A DNA stretch of 64,000 nt. It comes from Collimonas fungivorans. Its GTDB lineage: Bacteria > Pseudomonadota > Gammaproteobacteria > Burkholderiales > Burkholderiaceae_D. The notes below the pieces were generated by a model. It searched no databases. It was not told where the DNA came from and worked only from the letters and a program-made list of their open reading frames with translations. Of this stretch, positions 6,730 through 15,552 are shown piece by piece; the stretch's first letter is position 1, and each line of letters starts with the position of its first letter. A program made the translations under genes and the position numbers. The stretch spans positions 372,001-436,000 of the forward strand of contig NZ_CP013232.1 of NCBI RefSeq assembly GCF_001584145.1, written 5' to 3'.

Positions 6730-9168
6730 ATGTTTAGCGCGCGTTTGAATTTATTAGGTACGCCGGAATTCCACAATGCTGAAACCGGCCAGAAAATAAA
6801 ACTCGGATATGCAAAGCTAGTCCTTCTATTGGCATATCTTGCACTGGAACCCCGAGCCCATACCCGCGAATCACTTGCCGATCTGTTGTGGCCGGAATTG
6901 AATGAACATGATGCCAAGGCCAATCTGCGCCGGGCGCTGTTCAATCTGCAGCAGGCACTTGTCCTGGCCAAGCTGGATAAGTCGCTGGTTTATGCGGATC
7001 GCAGCATTGTCCGACTTGCCAAAGAGCGCTTCTGGATCGATGCAGACGAATTCGATAACTGGGAAAAGATCGACTGCATAAAATTAACCGAGCAACAACT
7101 TGGCCTTTACAGGGGCCCGTTGCTGGACGGGATTTTTCCTGCCGGCGAAAGGCTTGCCAACTGGTTGCAGCTTAGGAGAGAACAATGCGAACGGAAAAAT
7201 ATTTCACTGCTTGAGCATGCCGTCGTCTTGCACGCAAATGCGGGTGAGTTCGATGTTATGGAACGGCGGTGCCAACAGCTCATTTCGGCGGATTTCCTCA
7301 GTGAATTGGCGCATTCTCGTCTCATGCGCATGCATCTTGAGATGGGCAATCAGGCCGCGGCCCGAAAAATATACGATGCGTATTGCAGCATGACCCTGCA
7401 ACACCTCGGAACTTCGCCTTCAAACGAGATCACCTCGCTGTTCGATAAATCCGTATTTCAACCGCCGGCAACAACGCAGGCAGCAAGGTCCGATCTTGTT
7501 CCGGGAAAATTTCCCGCGCCCGAAACAAGGCGAGAATATCGATTGGTTTCCACCCTCTACATCGAGCTGTTCCCACTTGTCCATTGTGACCGGGAGGCAT
7601 GGCTTCGCTTGAGCGCGGCGGCCATCGTGCGCTTGCGCGGATTGCTCTCGAAATACTGCGGCACCTTCCGGCAGCAGTCGAATTCTGTCGTTATCGCCTA
7701 TTTCGGTTATCCGATTTCAAACGAATTCATAACGGAATGGTCCTTGGCCGCGGGGCTGTCCATCCGCCAATGCATCGCGCAAGAGTTCCGTCATGTCGGA
7801 ATCCGCAGCGCGGTGCATGCCGACATGATGATGACAGGCCCGGGATATACCTTGCCAGACATACTTGGGGAATGTACTACGATTGCCCGCCGCCTGGCGG
7901 AGTCAGCCTCGACAGGAACACTCCTTGCATCGGCAGAGACCCGGCATGGAATTGCATCGGTGTTTGACATGAAATCCCTTGACGGCGCTCCGCATAATGC
8001 TTTTGAGGTGCGAGCGTTGCGAGAGCCTTACAATGAAATACGCAAAGGCGAGCCATCGCATCGGCCCACGTTCGTGGGACGCAGGGATGAGCTCAAAGCG
8101 CTGGACCTGGCGTGGGAAAAAGCCTCTGTCGAGGGCGGAGCGTATGTGCAGCTGACCGGCGAAGCGGGGGTCGGCAAGTCTCGTCTGGTACGGGAATTCC
8201 TCGGCACAAAAAGAATACAGTTCGGCAATGAGTATCGTGTCTGTTTTCACATCGAAAATTTGCTGTCGCCGTTGCATCCCATCCTTGCGCTGGCCCGTTC
8301 GCTTGGCGCCCCCCCGCGTCGCACTACCTCAGACGAAAGTACCGGATTGACATCAGCCAGTGTACTTCCTGATATGGTCTCGGTGGATGACAGTGAGTCA
8401 ACCCTGTTATCGAATATCCTGAGCGCACATGAAAAATATGCTCGCGGATATTCCATCCTTGAGCGAGAAAAATTGTTCTCTTCGATTGTCGGCAGTCTGA
8501 AAAGAAGTCACAAAAAGTCTCTTGCCGTACTGGTGTTTGAAGATATTCAATGGGCAGATAAAGTTTCGCTCGACTTCATCGCCTGGCTCAGAGAGAACAG
8601 AAGTTCACTGGGTATATTTTTATTGCTTACCTCCAGAAAGCATCCGAAAATATCAGGCTCGGCTCTGAGTCCCGGCATCTCGATGGACATAAAACCGCTT
8701 AACATGGCTGAGGCGAGCAGGATGGCGCTACAGTTTCCTCAATTTTTCGAGGCGTCGTCGACATGGCGGCCTCTGCTGCTCAAAATGGCAGATGGCATTC
8801 CGTTATTTCTTGAAAAGCTGCTTCAAAACCCCAGTCCTGAAGGCCACTTCACCTGCCCAAAGCCGCTGCGCAACCTGTTGACGGAGAGGATAGACAGGCT
8901 CGGAGAGATACGCCAGGTGTTGTGTCATGCCTCGTGTATAGGTTTCCGATTCGGGTTGCATGTCTTGGCCGAAATCGAATCGGTGAGTATCCGCAAATGC
9001 CAGCAACTGATCAAGGCGTTGCTCGATTCGGGTTTGATTGAACAGAGGCCGGAACCGGGCTATTTCCAATTTCGTTACAGGCTGGTGCGAGAAGTAGCCT
9101 ATAGCATGTTAACGTTTGAAGAGCGGCAACGGATCCTTGCAAGGATAGCCGAGCCCAATCCATTGTAA
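6730..9168 (+). CDS. Large BTAD / cyclase-like / AAA transcriptional regulator
   Basis: 812 residues from the ATG at 6730 (GGAG seven bases upstream; a TTG at 6676 without good spacing is the alternative). Domains: OmpR-like winged helix (1-80, ARLNLLGTPEFHN...RESLADLLWPEL); bacterial transcriptional activation domain of TPR type (about 95-245); a region with the plan of class III nucleotidyl cyclases (about 285-420: VVIAYFGYPISNEF, GIRSAVHADMMMTGP, TTIARRLAESASTGTLLAS) but without the catalytic aspartates; then an AAA/STAND ATPase with Walker A GEAGVGKS (477-484) and Walker B LAVLVFEDIQWAD (near 605). It ends soon after the helical part of the ATPase, without the long TPR tail of many relatives. 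It lies upstream of the adhesin gene and in the same orientation, so control of that gene is the obvious hypothesis. Confidence 0.85.
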   Translation: MFSARLNLLGTPEFHNAETGQKIKLGYAKLVLLLAYLALEPRAHTRESLADLLWPELNEHDAKANLRRALFNLQQALVLAKLDKSLVYADRSIVRLAKERFWIDADEFDNWEKIDCIKLTEQQLGLYRGPLLDGIFPAGERLANWLQLRREQCERKNISLLEHAVVLHANAGEFDVMERRCQQLISADFLSELAHSRLMRMHLEMGNQAAARKIYDAYCSMTLQHLGTSPSNEITSLFDKSVFQPPATTQAARSDLVPGKFPAPETRREYRLVSTLYIELFPLVHCDREAWLRLSAAAIVRLRGLLSKYCGTFRQQSNSVVIAYFGYPISNEFITEWSLAAGLSIRQCIAQEFRHVGIRSAVHADMMMTGPGYTLPDILGECTTIARRLAESASTGTLLASAETRHGIASVFDMKSLDGAPHNAFEVRALREPYNEIRKGEPSHRPTFVGRRDELKALDLAWEKASVEGGAYVQLTGEAGVGKSRLVREFLGTKRIQFGNEYRVCFHIENLLSPLHPILALARSLGAPPRRTTSDESTGLTSASVLPDMVSVDDSESTLLSNILSAHEKYARGYSILEREKLFSSIVGSLKRSHKKSLAVLVFEDIQWADKVSLDFIAWLRENRSSLGIFLLLTSRKHPKISGSALSPGISMDIKPLNMAEASRMALQFPQFFEASSTWRPLLLKMADGIPLFLEKLLQNPSPEGHFTCPKPLRNLLTERIDRLGEIRQVLCHASCIGFRFGLHVLAEIESVSIRKCQQLIKALLDSGLIEQRPEPGYFQFRYRLVREVAYSMLTFEERQRILARIAEPNPL

Positions 9169-9349
9169 GCCGCCTTGACTATCGATGACGGCTTGCGTCA
9201 TGTACCTCTCAATTAGTCCTTCCTGGTGAAAAACCGATAACGGCTGCAAGAAACGGCCGCGCTGTTATCGATGAAAAATAGAGTCTCCATCAAGCTCGTC
9301 CTGCACGTCCCTCATTCACACGTTGTTTCCTGTCTGCATTACGAGACAG

Positions 9350-9368
9350 ATTGTTAAGCATTGTTAAA
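9350..9368. promoter_or_regulatory. Tandem 10-bp direct repeat with TTGTTA core (site 1)
   Basis: ATTGTTAAGC at 9350-9359 is followed immediately by ATTGTTAAA (9360-9368), so the TTGTTAA core recurs exactly one helical turn apart. SARP/BTAD activators characteristically bind short direct repeats with about one-turn periodicity, which makes this a candidate site for the regulator at 6730. Confidence 0.45.
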
Positions 9369-9446
9369 AATATTAAAACGCCATCTGAATTTCCGGATTT
9401 TTCTCTGGTTATGGACGATTTATGGATGATGGGTGGAGACACTGAA

Positions 9447-9466
9447 GGTAACAACTGGTAACAACT
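9447..9466. promoter_or_regulatory. Perfect tandem 10-bp direct repeat GGTAACAACT (site 2)
   Basis: GGTAACAACT occurs twice back to back (9447-9456, 9457-9466). Read on the other strand each unit is AGTTGTTACC, sharing the TTGTTA core of site 1 about 97 bp upstream. Two inverted tandem repeats with the same core in one promoter region are unlikely to be accidental and suggest operator function for the adhesin gene. Confidence 0.5.
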
Positions 9467-9902
9467 AAAACATCGCGGTTTAGTCAGGCGACAGCGTTAA
9501 AACATCATCGTCAGTGAAATTCTTGCAACCCGATTGCCGTGTCGAAATCGGGATAACCGGGAGGAAACGATCAATGCATTTCTTTAATCACTGTTTCAAA
9601 AAAACGTATTCTTTTGCGTTCAATCACGGCTCTGGCGACAGGGTGTTCTCCTCACCAGGCGATGGTTGAACCTCCCTCGCATGCTTCCAGGCCGCTTATC
9701 TCGTCGACGCAGCGATAGCTAGCCGGCGCCATTTTCAGACAGATTGTTCAGGTCCAGTGAGTCCCTGCCGATTTTCAGCGGGGACCGGGGACGGCTGTCG
9801 AAAAAAACGTGCTCGATATACGGACCTTGTGCCCAGAGCTTTTGTGCGCCGGCATGTCGAGCCAGTTGCTGTTCCCCATATTCAGTAAACCAAGGAGATG
9901 TT

Positions 9903-12900
9903 ATGAACAAGATTCACAGTAAGGTCTGGAGTCCCGCACGGAACCAGTTCGTGGTCGCGTCGGAGATCGCCGCCTGCCCTCGCGGCGGCGCACCAGGACA
10001 AGGCGGGCGGCGTGCATTGTTGCGCAGCCGGAGTCCGGCGATGTTCGCCGCGCTGGTGGCGTCGGGCTGGCTCGGATGGGCTTCGCTGGCGCAGGCACAG
10101 GCGGTGGATTGCTCCGTGGCGCCTTACAACACCTATAACGGTACCGCTTCATGCATGGGCTTTCAGTCCGCGGCCAGCGGCATTGGAGCCACCGCGCTAG
10201 GATCGCTTGCCCACGCCAACGTGCTGGGCGCTTTGGCGGTGGGCTACAACGCTCTTTCCACCGGCCAGAACGGTATAGCCCTGGGCTTCCAGGCCTATAC
10301 CAACGCCATCAATACCGTCTACATCGGCGCGCGTACCAGTCCTACCGCCGGCGCTACCTCGGGTGGCGCGATCGGCATCGGCACCGATGTCACGGCTTCC
10401 GGTCCGAATGCCCTTGCCATCGGGACTCTCGCGATCGGTGCCAGCACCAACAGCGTTGCTTTTGCCAACAGCAGTTCGGTGGACGCGAACTCGGTTAACA
10501 GCATCGCCATTGGTTATGTGACCAAGGTCGTTAACTCCAACAATGCCATTGCTCTCGGCTCGGGCTCGCTCGTGAGCGGAGGGACCCACGGGACAGCCGT
10601 CGGCTGGCAAGCCTATGCGTCGGCTCTCAACGCTGTCTACCTGGGCGCCCGCACTGCCGGGACTGGTGCGTCGGCCGAGTCGGCCATCGGCATCGGTACG
10701 GATGTAAGCGCGTCGGGCATCTATTCCATCGGCATGGGTTTGGGAGCCAATGCGTCGGCTGCCAACGCCATAGCGATCGGTCGGGCATCGAAGGCGCAAG
10801 CGGCTTCTACCATCGCCTTTGGCGACAGCAGTACCGTCGCCGCCGCAGCCGGAGCCGGTTCCATCGCTGCCGGCCACAACTCGCAGGTAACCGGCGGCAC
10901 CGGCGCGGTGGCGCTGGGCGAGGGCCAGGTTGCCAACGGCAACGGCGCGGTGGCTATCGGCGATCCCAACAGTGCGAACGGGACCGGTGCGGTGACAGTC
11001 GGCGCCAACAATACCTCGAACGGGCAGGGAGCAATTTCCCTCGGCAATTCCAACAGCGCGACGGGGCAGGGTTCTATCGCCTTGGGCAATGCATCGACCG
11101 CTGCGGCTGCCGGCGGCATCGCACTTGGAGATACGGCGAATGCGGCGCTGGGCAACGGCGTGGCGATCGGCGCCAATTCAAACGCTAACAACGCCAACGA
11201 TGTGGCGCTAGGAGCTGGTTCGACTACTGCGGCGCCGCACACGGGCGTCACCGCCCAGTTTGGCGGCACGGCGGCAGGCATTGCCAATGCAGCCAGCGGC
11301 GTGGTGTCGGTTGGTGCAGCGGGTGCCGAGCGTCAAATCCAGAACGTCGCTGCAGGCGTGATTTCATCCTCCAGCACCGATGCCATCAACGGCTCGCAGC
11401 TGAATACAGTCGTCACCGGCGTCAATAACCTCGGCGCGACCACGGCGGGCACCCTGGGCGGCGGCGCTGCCTATGACCCGGCGACCGGCAATGTTACCGG
11501 CTTCAATCAGCCGATCAACAGTGTTAGCGCTACCGGCGCAGTGACCGGGCCGACGGCGCAGACCACGGTTGCGGGCGCACTGACGGCACTGAATACCAAC
11601 GTCGACAACACAGCCAATATCGCGGTCAAGTACGATGCCGTGGGCGGCAGCAAGATCACCCTGGGTGCGACCGGCGGCGCCGGCGCTGGTGCGCCGGTAA
11701 CCATTACCAACCTGGCGCCGGCGGCATTGAATTCAACCAGCACCGACGCGGTCAATGGTTCACAGTTGTATGGCACCAACCAGAATGTGACGAATCTCAC
11801 CGACGGCAAGATCGGTCCGTTTGTATCCGACAATAGCGTGACGGCGGTGCAACCGGTATCGAGCGGCGCCAACGCCAGCGCCGGCGGTTTCGGCGCGACG
11901 GCGACGGGCGCCGCCTCGACGGTGGTGGGCAACCAGGCCAGCGATAACGGCAACGCCAATGCAACGGTGTTGGGCCAGGGCGCCAGCATCGCTGCCGGCA
12001 CCGCTGGCAGCAATGTGGCGCTGGGCCAGGGCAGCACGGTGGCGACGGCAGCGGTGCCGACCACCGGTGCGACAATCGGCGGCACGGCTTATACCTTCGC
12101 CGGCGGAGCGCCGGCGGGTGTGGTATCGGTCGGCAGCGCTGGCAACGAGCGTCAGATCACCAATGTGGCGGCCGGTCAGCTGAGCGGTACAAGCACAGAT
12201 GCGGTGAATGGCAGCCAGCTGTTTGCGACCAACCAGCAGGTGACGGCCAACACCACGGCGATCACCAATATCAACAACGGCGGCGGCATCAAGTATTTCC
12301 ATGCTAGTTCGACGCTGGCCGATAGCACGGCTACCGGTACCGACAGCGTTGCCGTCGGACCTACTGCAAATGCCACTGCCACCGATGCGATGGCGCTGGG
12401 TCATGGTGCGACAGCTGCCAATGCAGGCGCGGTAGCCTTGGGCGCAGGCAGCACGACGGCCGCGGCGGTAGCCACCACCGGCGCCACCATCAACGGCACC
12501 ACCTATGCTTTTGCCGGCGCTGCGCCGACCAGTACGGTGAGCGTCGGCAGCGTGGGTAACGAGCGCACCATCACCAATGTGGCGGCCGGACAGTTGAGCA
12601 CTGGCAGCACCGATGCAGTCAACGGCAGCCAGCTGAACGCAACCAACCTGGCGATTGCCGCGAGCAAGACCCATTACTACAGCGTCAACGACGGCGGCAC
12701 CCAAGGCGGAAACTACGATAACAACGGCGCCACCGGGCAGGATGCGCTGGCAGCGGGGGTCGGATCCTCAGCCTCGGCGGCGAACGATGTCGCCATCGGG
12801 AACGCTGCTGCAGCCTCGGGCGGATCATCGATTGCCATTGGCGACGGCGCGCAGGCATCCGGCGCCAACAGCATCAGCATAGGCAGCGGCAATGTAGTCA

Positions 12901-14633
12901 GCGGCGCCAGCAGCGTGGCGATCGGCGATCCGACTACCATTACCGGTGCCGGCAGTTTTTCGGTCGGCAACAATAACAGCATTGCCTCCAACAACACCTT
13001 CGTGTTTGGCAGCAACGTGACAGTACCTGCCGGGCTGGATGGCTCCGTGGTGTTGGGCAGCGGTAGTGCGGCAGCGACTGCGAATCCGACTTCCAGCGCC
13101 ACGGTCAACGGCACGACCTACGGCGGCTTTGCCGGCGCCACGCCGACTTCCACCGTATCGGTAGGGGCAGTTGGAGCGGAACGTCAAATCACCAACGTGG
13201 CGGCGGGCCAGCTCACGGCGACTTCAACCGATGCCATCAACGGCTCCCAGCTCTATTCGGTAGCGAGCGGCCTCGGCACCGCAATCAGCAACCTGAGCAC
13301 TGTCGTCAACGCCAACCAGTTTCCGATTGCTTCCAGCGAGGGCAAGGCGTTCAGCGGTTCTGTCGGCGCGGCAGGCAGCAATTCGCTGGGCATGGGCACC
13401 AATGTCGTGGCAACCGGCCAAAATTCGACCGCTGCCGGCCAAGGATCGGTGGCCAACCAGGCTAATACCACCGCACTCGGCCAAGGCGCCCAGGCCACCG
13501 CTGCCAACAGCACGGCGTTGGGTCAAGGGGCGGTAGCCGGCACCGGCAATAGCGTGGCAATCGGCAGCGCTTCTGCCACCACCGCAGCGGTGGCGACCGC
13601 CGGCACCACCATCCGTGGGACCAGCTATTCCTTCGCCGGCGCTGCGCCGGTAGGTTCGATGAGTGTCGGTTCGGCGGGAAATGAGCGGCAGATCCAGAAT
13701 GTTGCGGCGGGACAGCTGAGCGCGACCAGCACCGATGCCATCAACGGCAGCCAGCTGTATGCGACCAACAGCGCCATCAACAACCTGACTAATGTGGTGG
13801 CGTCTACCCAGGTCAAATATTACAGCGACAATTCCAGCGGCGGCGGCAATGTCAATAATGACGGAGCGACGGGAGCCGACGCCATGGCTATGGGTAAAAA
13901 CACCACGGCAACTGCCACGAATGCAGTCGCCATGGGTCCGGGTGCGAGCGCAACGGCCAGCAACGGCGTGGCAATCGGCGCCGCTTCGACGGCTGATCGC
14001 GCAGGTTTGAGCGGCGCCAAGGAGTCGTTCTCCAACACGGCGGTGGCGTCGACGCAAGGCGCGGTCTCGGTCGGCAGCGCCGGCAACGAACGCCAGATCA
14101 CCAATGTCGCAGGCGGAACGCAGGCGACGGATGCGGTCAATGTGCGGCAATTGCAGGCCGTGCAGGCAGGAGGAGTGCATTACGACACCAACACCGACGG
14201 TTCGACCAACTACAGCAGCGTCACGATGGGCAACGGCGGCAGCAGTCCTGTGGCGATTCATAACGTCGAAGCCGGCACTGCCGCCACTGACGCGGTCAAC
14301 GTCTCGCAACTCAATACCGGCCTGAGCAGCGCGGTGCAGCAGGCCAACCAGCACGCTGACGGACTGGCCATGCAGTTGCAGAACAATATCAACGACGTTG
14401 CCAAGAAAGCGTATGCAGGTGTCGCGGCAGCCATGTCGATGGAGAGTGCGCCGTATGTGGCCGGCAAGATCACCTACTCTGCAGGATATGGCTACTACCA
14501 GAACCAGAATGCGATTGGCATATCGTTGCGCCGTACCGCTGATAACGGTCGCTGGGCCCTCAGCGGCGGCGTCTCCGGCACGACTTCAGGTGGTGTAGCC
14601 GCCAGGCTGGCAGTGTCTGGGGTTCTCAATTGA
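9903..14633 (+). CDS. Trimeric autotransporter adhesin (YadA/Hia type)
   Basis: 1576 residues from the ATG at 9903 (AAGGAG five bases upstream). It begins with the ESPR-type extended signal MNKIHSKVWSPARNQFVVASE, then a signal hydrophobic core ending AQAQA. The passenger is Ala/Gly/Asn/Ser/Thr-rich: a YadA-like left-handed beta-roll head made of 14-residue turns (NAIALGSGS, GAVAIGD types) over about residues 75-440, then alternating head fragments, FAGAAP-SVGSxGNER-ITNVAAGQL segments and at least six TDAVNGSQL necks plus two TDAVNxxQL necks. The last ~75 residues (from NDVAKKAYAGVAAAMS) form the four-stranded YadA anchor. As a family, such proteins trimerise, export their own passenger and mediate adhesion. 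Long-range internal DNA repeats make the gene prone to recombination. Confidence 0.95.
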   Translation: MNKIHSKVWSPARNQFVVASEIAACPRGGAPGQGGRRALLRSRSPAMFAALVASGWLGWASLAQAQAVDCSVAPYNTYNGTASCMGFQSAASGIGATALGSLAHANVLGALAVGYNALSTGQNGIALGFQAYTNAINTVYIGARTSPTAGATSGGAIGIGTDVTASGPNALAIGTLAIGASTNSVAFANSSSVDANSVNSIAIGYVTKVVNSNNAIALGSGSLVSGGTHGTAVGWQAYASALNAVYLGARTAGTGASAESAIGIGTDVSASGIYSIGMGLGANASAANAIAIGRASKAQAASTIAFGDSSTVAAAAGAGSIAAGHNSQVTGGTGAVALGEGQVANGNGAVAIGDPNSANGTGAVTVGANNTSNGQGAISLGNSNSATGQGSIALGNASTAAAAGGIALGDTANAALGNGVAIGANSNANNANDVALGAGSTTAAPHTGVTAQFGGTAAGIANAASGVVSVGAAGAERQIQNVAAGVISSSSTDAINGSQLNTVVTGVNNLGATTAGTLGGGAAYDPATGNVTGFNQPINSVSATGAVTGPTAQTTVAGALTALNTNVDNTANIAVKYDAVGGSKITLGATGGAGAGAPVTITNLAPAALNSTSTDAVNGSQLYGTNQNVTNLTDGKIGPFVSDNSVTAVQPVSSGANASAGGFGATATGAASTVVGNQASDNGNANATVLGQGASIAAGTAGSNVALGQGSTVATAAVPTTGATIGGTAYTFAGGAPAGVVSVGSAGNERQITNVAAGQLSGTSTDAVNGSQLFATNQQVTANTTAITNINNGGGIKYFHASSTLADSTATGTDSVAVGPTANATATDAMALGHGATAANAGAVALGAGSTTAAAVATTGATINGTTYAFAGAAPTSTVSVGSVGNERTITNVAAGQLSTGSTDAVNGSQLNATNLAIAASKTHYYSVNDGGTQGGNYDNNGATGQDALAAGVGSSASAANDVAIGNAAAASGGSSIAIGDGAQASGANSISIGSGNVVSGASSVAIGDPTTITGAGSFSVGNNNSIASNNTFVFGSNVTVPAGLDGSVVLGSGSAAATANPTSSATVNGTTYGGFAGATPTSTVSVGAVGAERQITNVAAGQLTATSTDAINGSQLYSVASGLGTAISNLSTVVNANQFPIASSEGKAFSGSVGAAGSNSLGMGTNVVATGQNSTAAGQGSVANQANTTALGQGAQATAANSTALGQGAVAGTGNSVAIGSASATTAAVATAGTTIRGTSYSFAGAAPVGSMSVGSAGNERQIQNVAAGQLSATSTDAINGSQLYATNSAINNLTNVVASTQVKYYSDNSSGGGNVNNDGATGADAMAMGKNTTATATNAVAMGPGASATASNGVAIGAASTADRAGLSGAKESFSNTAVASTQGAVSVGSAGNERQITNVAGGTQATDAVNVRQLQAVQAGGVHYDTNTDGSTNYSSVTMGNGGSSPVAIHNVEAGTAATDAVNVSQLNTGLSSAVQQANQHADGLAMQLQNNINDVAKKAYAGVAAAMSMESAPYVAGKITYSAGYGYYQNQNAIGISLRRTADNGRWALSGGVSGTTSGGVAARLAVSGVLN
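11285..14150 (+). repeat. Repeated neck/stalk modules inside the adhesin gene
   Basis: A module coding for SVG(S/A)xG(N/A)ERxI(T/Q)NVA(A/G)G occurs six times, starting near 11305, 12125, 12535, 13155, 13657 and 14066; the first five are followed by a TDA(V/I)NGSQL neck and the last by TDAVNVRQL. Four copies are preceded by an almost identical Y-x-FAGA(A/T)P segment. Copies are similar enough at DNA level to permit unequal recombination, so passenger length may vary between strains. Confidence 0.8.
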
Positions 14634-14728
14634 ACGCAAGGCAGGGTGGACGGTTATGCAAGTGGATCTCTGTGGCCGCCGCGCCACAGAGACAATCTTT
14701 CGATTCCTATTTTTTTCAGGACTAATGT

Positions 14729-15541
14729 ATGCGACATTCTTCCAGCAATTTCCGCCGGGCTTTATGCATGGGCCTACTTTATTGCATGAGCTTTTCCGCC
14801 ACGGCGGCCGATGCCGGCGAAACCAATTTTCCGGCGCTTGACAGTTCCTACCTGAAGACCGGAGATTTTGTCGGCCCGGACCACGTAAAACGCGTAACGC
14901 CGGGCCAGCACAAAGATCAGGTGCGCCGCGAGCTCGGCAACCCGCATTTCAGCGAAGGCATCTTCAACGTGCGCGAGTGGGATTACGCGTTCAATTTTTA
15001 TACGGGCAAGGGCAATGAGTACGTTACCTGCCAGTTCAAGGTGAAGTTCGACTCCGACAATCGGGCTACATCTACCCATTGGAAGGATCCGGACTGCGAA
15101 AAGTACATCAATCCGCCTCAAGCCAAAGATGCGCCGGTAGCAGAGAAAATCTTGCCGCGCCGCGTGGAGTTGGGTGCAGACGGCCTGTTTGCATTTGGCA
15201 AATCGGAGCTCGGCAACCTGGATCCGGCAGGACGCGGCAAACTCGACGATCTGGCAAACCGTCTCAAGCAGGACGAAGTCAAATTGTCGTCGGTAGTCGT
15301 GACCGGGCACACGGACCGGATTGGTTCTGAAGAGGCAAACCTTGCATTGTCGCAGGCAAGAGCCGATACGATCCGCAATTATTTAATACAGAAAGGTGTG
15401 GACGGCCGCCTGGTGCGGGCATATGGCGCCGGCAAAGGCAAGCCGGTGGTTCAATGCCCGGGCCAGAAACTGACGCCGCAACTGGTGCAGTGCCTGCAAC
15501 CCAACCGGCGCATCGAGATCAAAATCGTCGGCGAGCAATAA
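14729..15541 (+). CDS. OmpA-family envelope protein with BamE-like N-terminal domain
   Basis: 270 residues. Signal peptide (MRHSSSNFRRALCMGLLYCMSFSATAA in pieces), then a BamE/SmpA-like module (VTPGQHKDQVRRELGNPHFSEG ... WDYAFNFY ... CQFKVKFDSDNRA, about residues 45-120), then an OmpA C-terminal peptidoglycan-binding domain (about 145-268) with FAFGKSEL, VVVTGHTDRIGSEEANLALSQARA and NRRIEIKI. It follows the adhesin by 95 bp on the same strand. Such proteins recur beside trimeric autotransporters, where they probably help anchor or assemble the adhesin at the outer membrane; this role is inferred from position. Confidence 0.88.
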   Translation: MRHSSSNFRRALCMGLLYCMSFSATAADAGETNFPALDSSYLKTGDFVGPDHVKRVTPGQHKDQVRRELGNPHFSEGIFNVREWDYAFNFYTGKGNEYVTCQFKVKFDSDNRATSTHWKDPDCEKYINPPQAKDAPVAEKILPRRVELGADGLFAFGKSELGNLDPAGRGKLDDLANRLKQDEVKLSSVVVTGHTDRIGSEEANLALSQARADTIRNYLIQKGVDGRLVRAYGAGKGKPVVQCPGQKLTPQLVQCLQPNRRIEIKIVGEQ

Positions 15542-15552
15542 GCCTGACCGGC

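Larger units (their letters stand above)
9169..9902 (+). other. 734-bp intergenic region between regulator and adhesin
   Basis: No convincing gene. It contains two tandem 10-bp repeat pairs (9350-9368 and 9447-9466), an imperfect hairpin with 7-base arms CGATAAC/GTTATCG (9235-9241 and 9264-9270) just after the regulator gene, and the adhesin Shine-Dalgarno AAGGAG (9892-9897). The frame of the adhesin is open back to 9744 but lacks signal-peptide character there. The length suggests a long regulated promoter or leader. Confidence 0.55.

Noticed and set aside
9235..9270. Possible terminator after the BTAD regulator
   Set aside because: Arms are only seven bases with a long loop and no T-run; noted as an imperfect hairpin only.
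9744..9902. In-frame upstream extension of the adhesin to an ATG at 9744
   Set aside because: The extension has no signal or family features, whereas ATG 9903 has AAGGAG and a canonical ESPR extended signal peptide.
10197..14354. Long antisense and alternative-frame open frames across the adhesin gene
   Set aside because: They arise from the GC-rich, repetitive Ala/Gly/Asn codons of the adhesin and show only repeat-derived composition.
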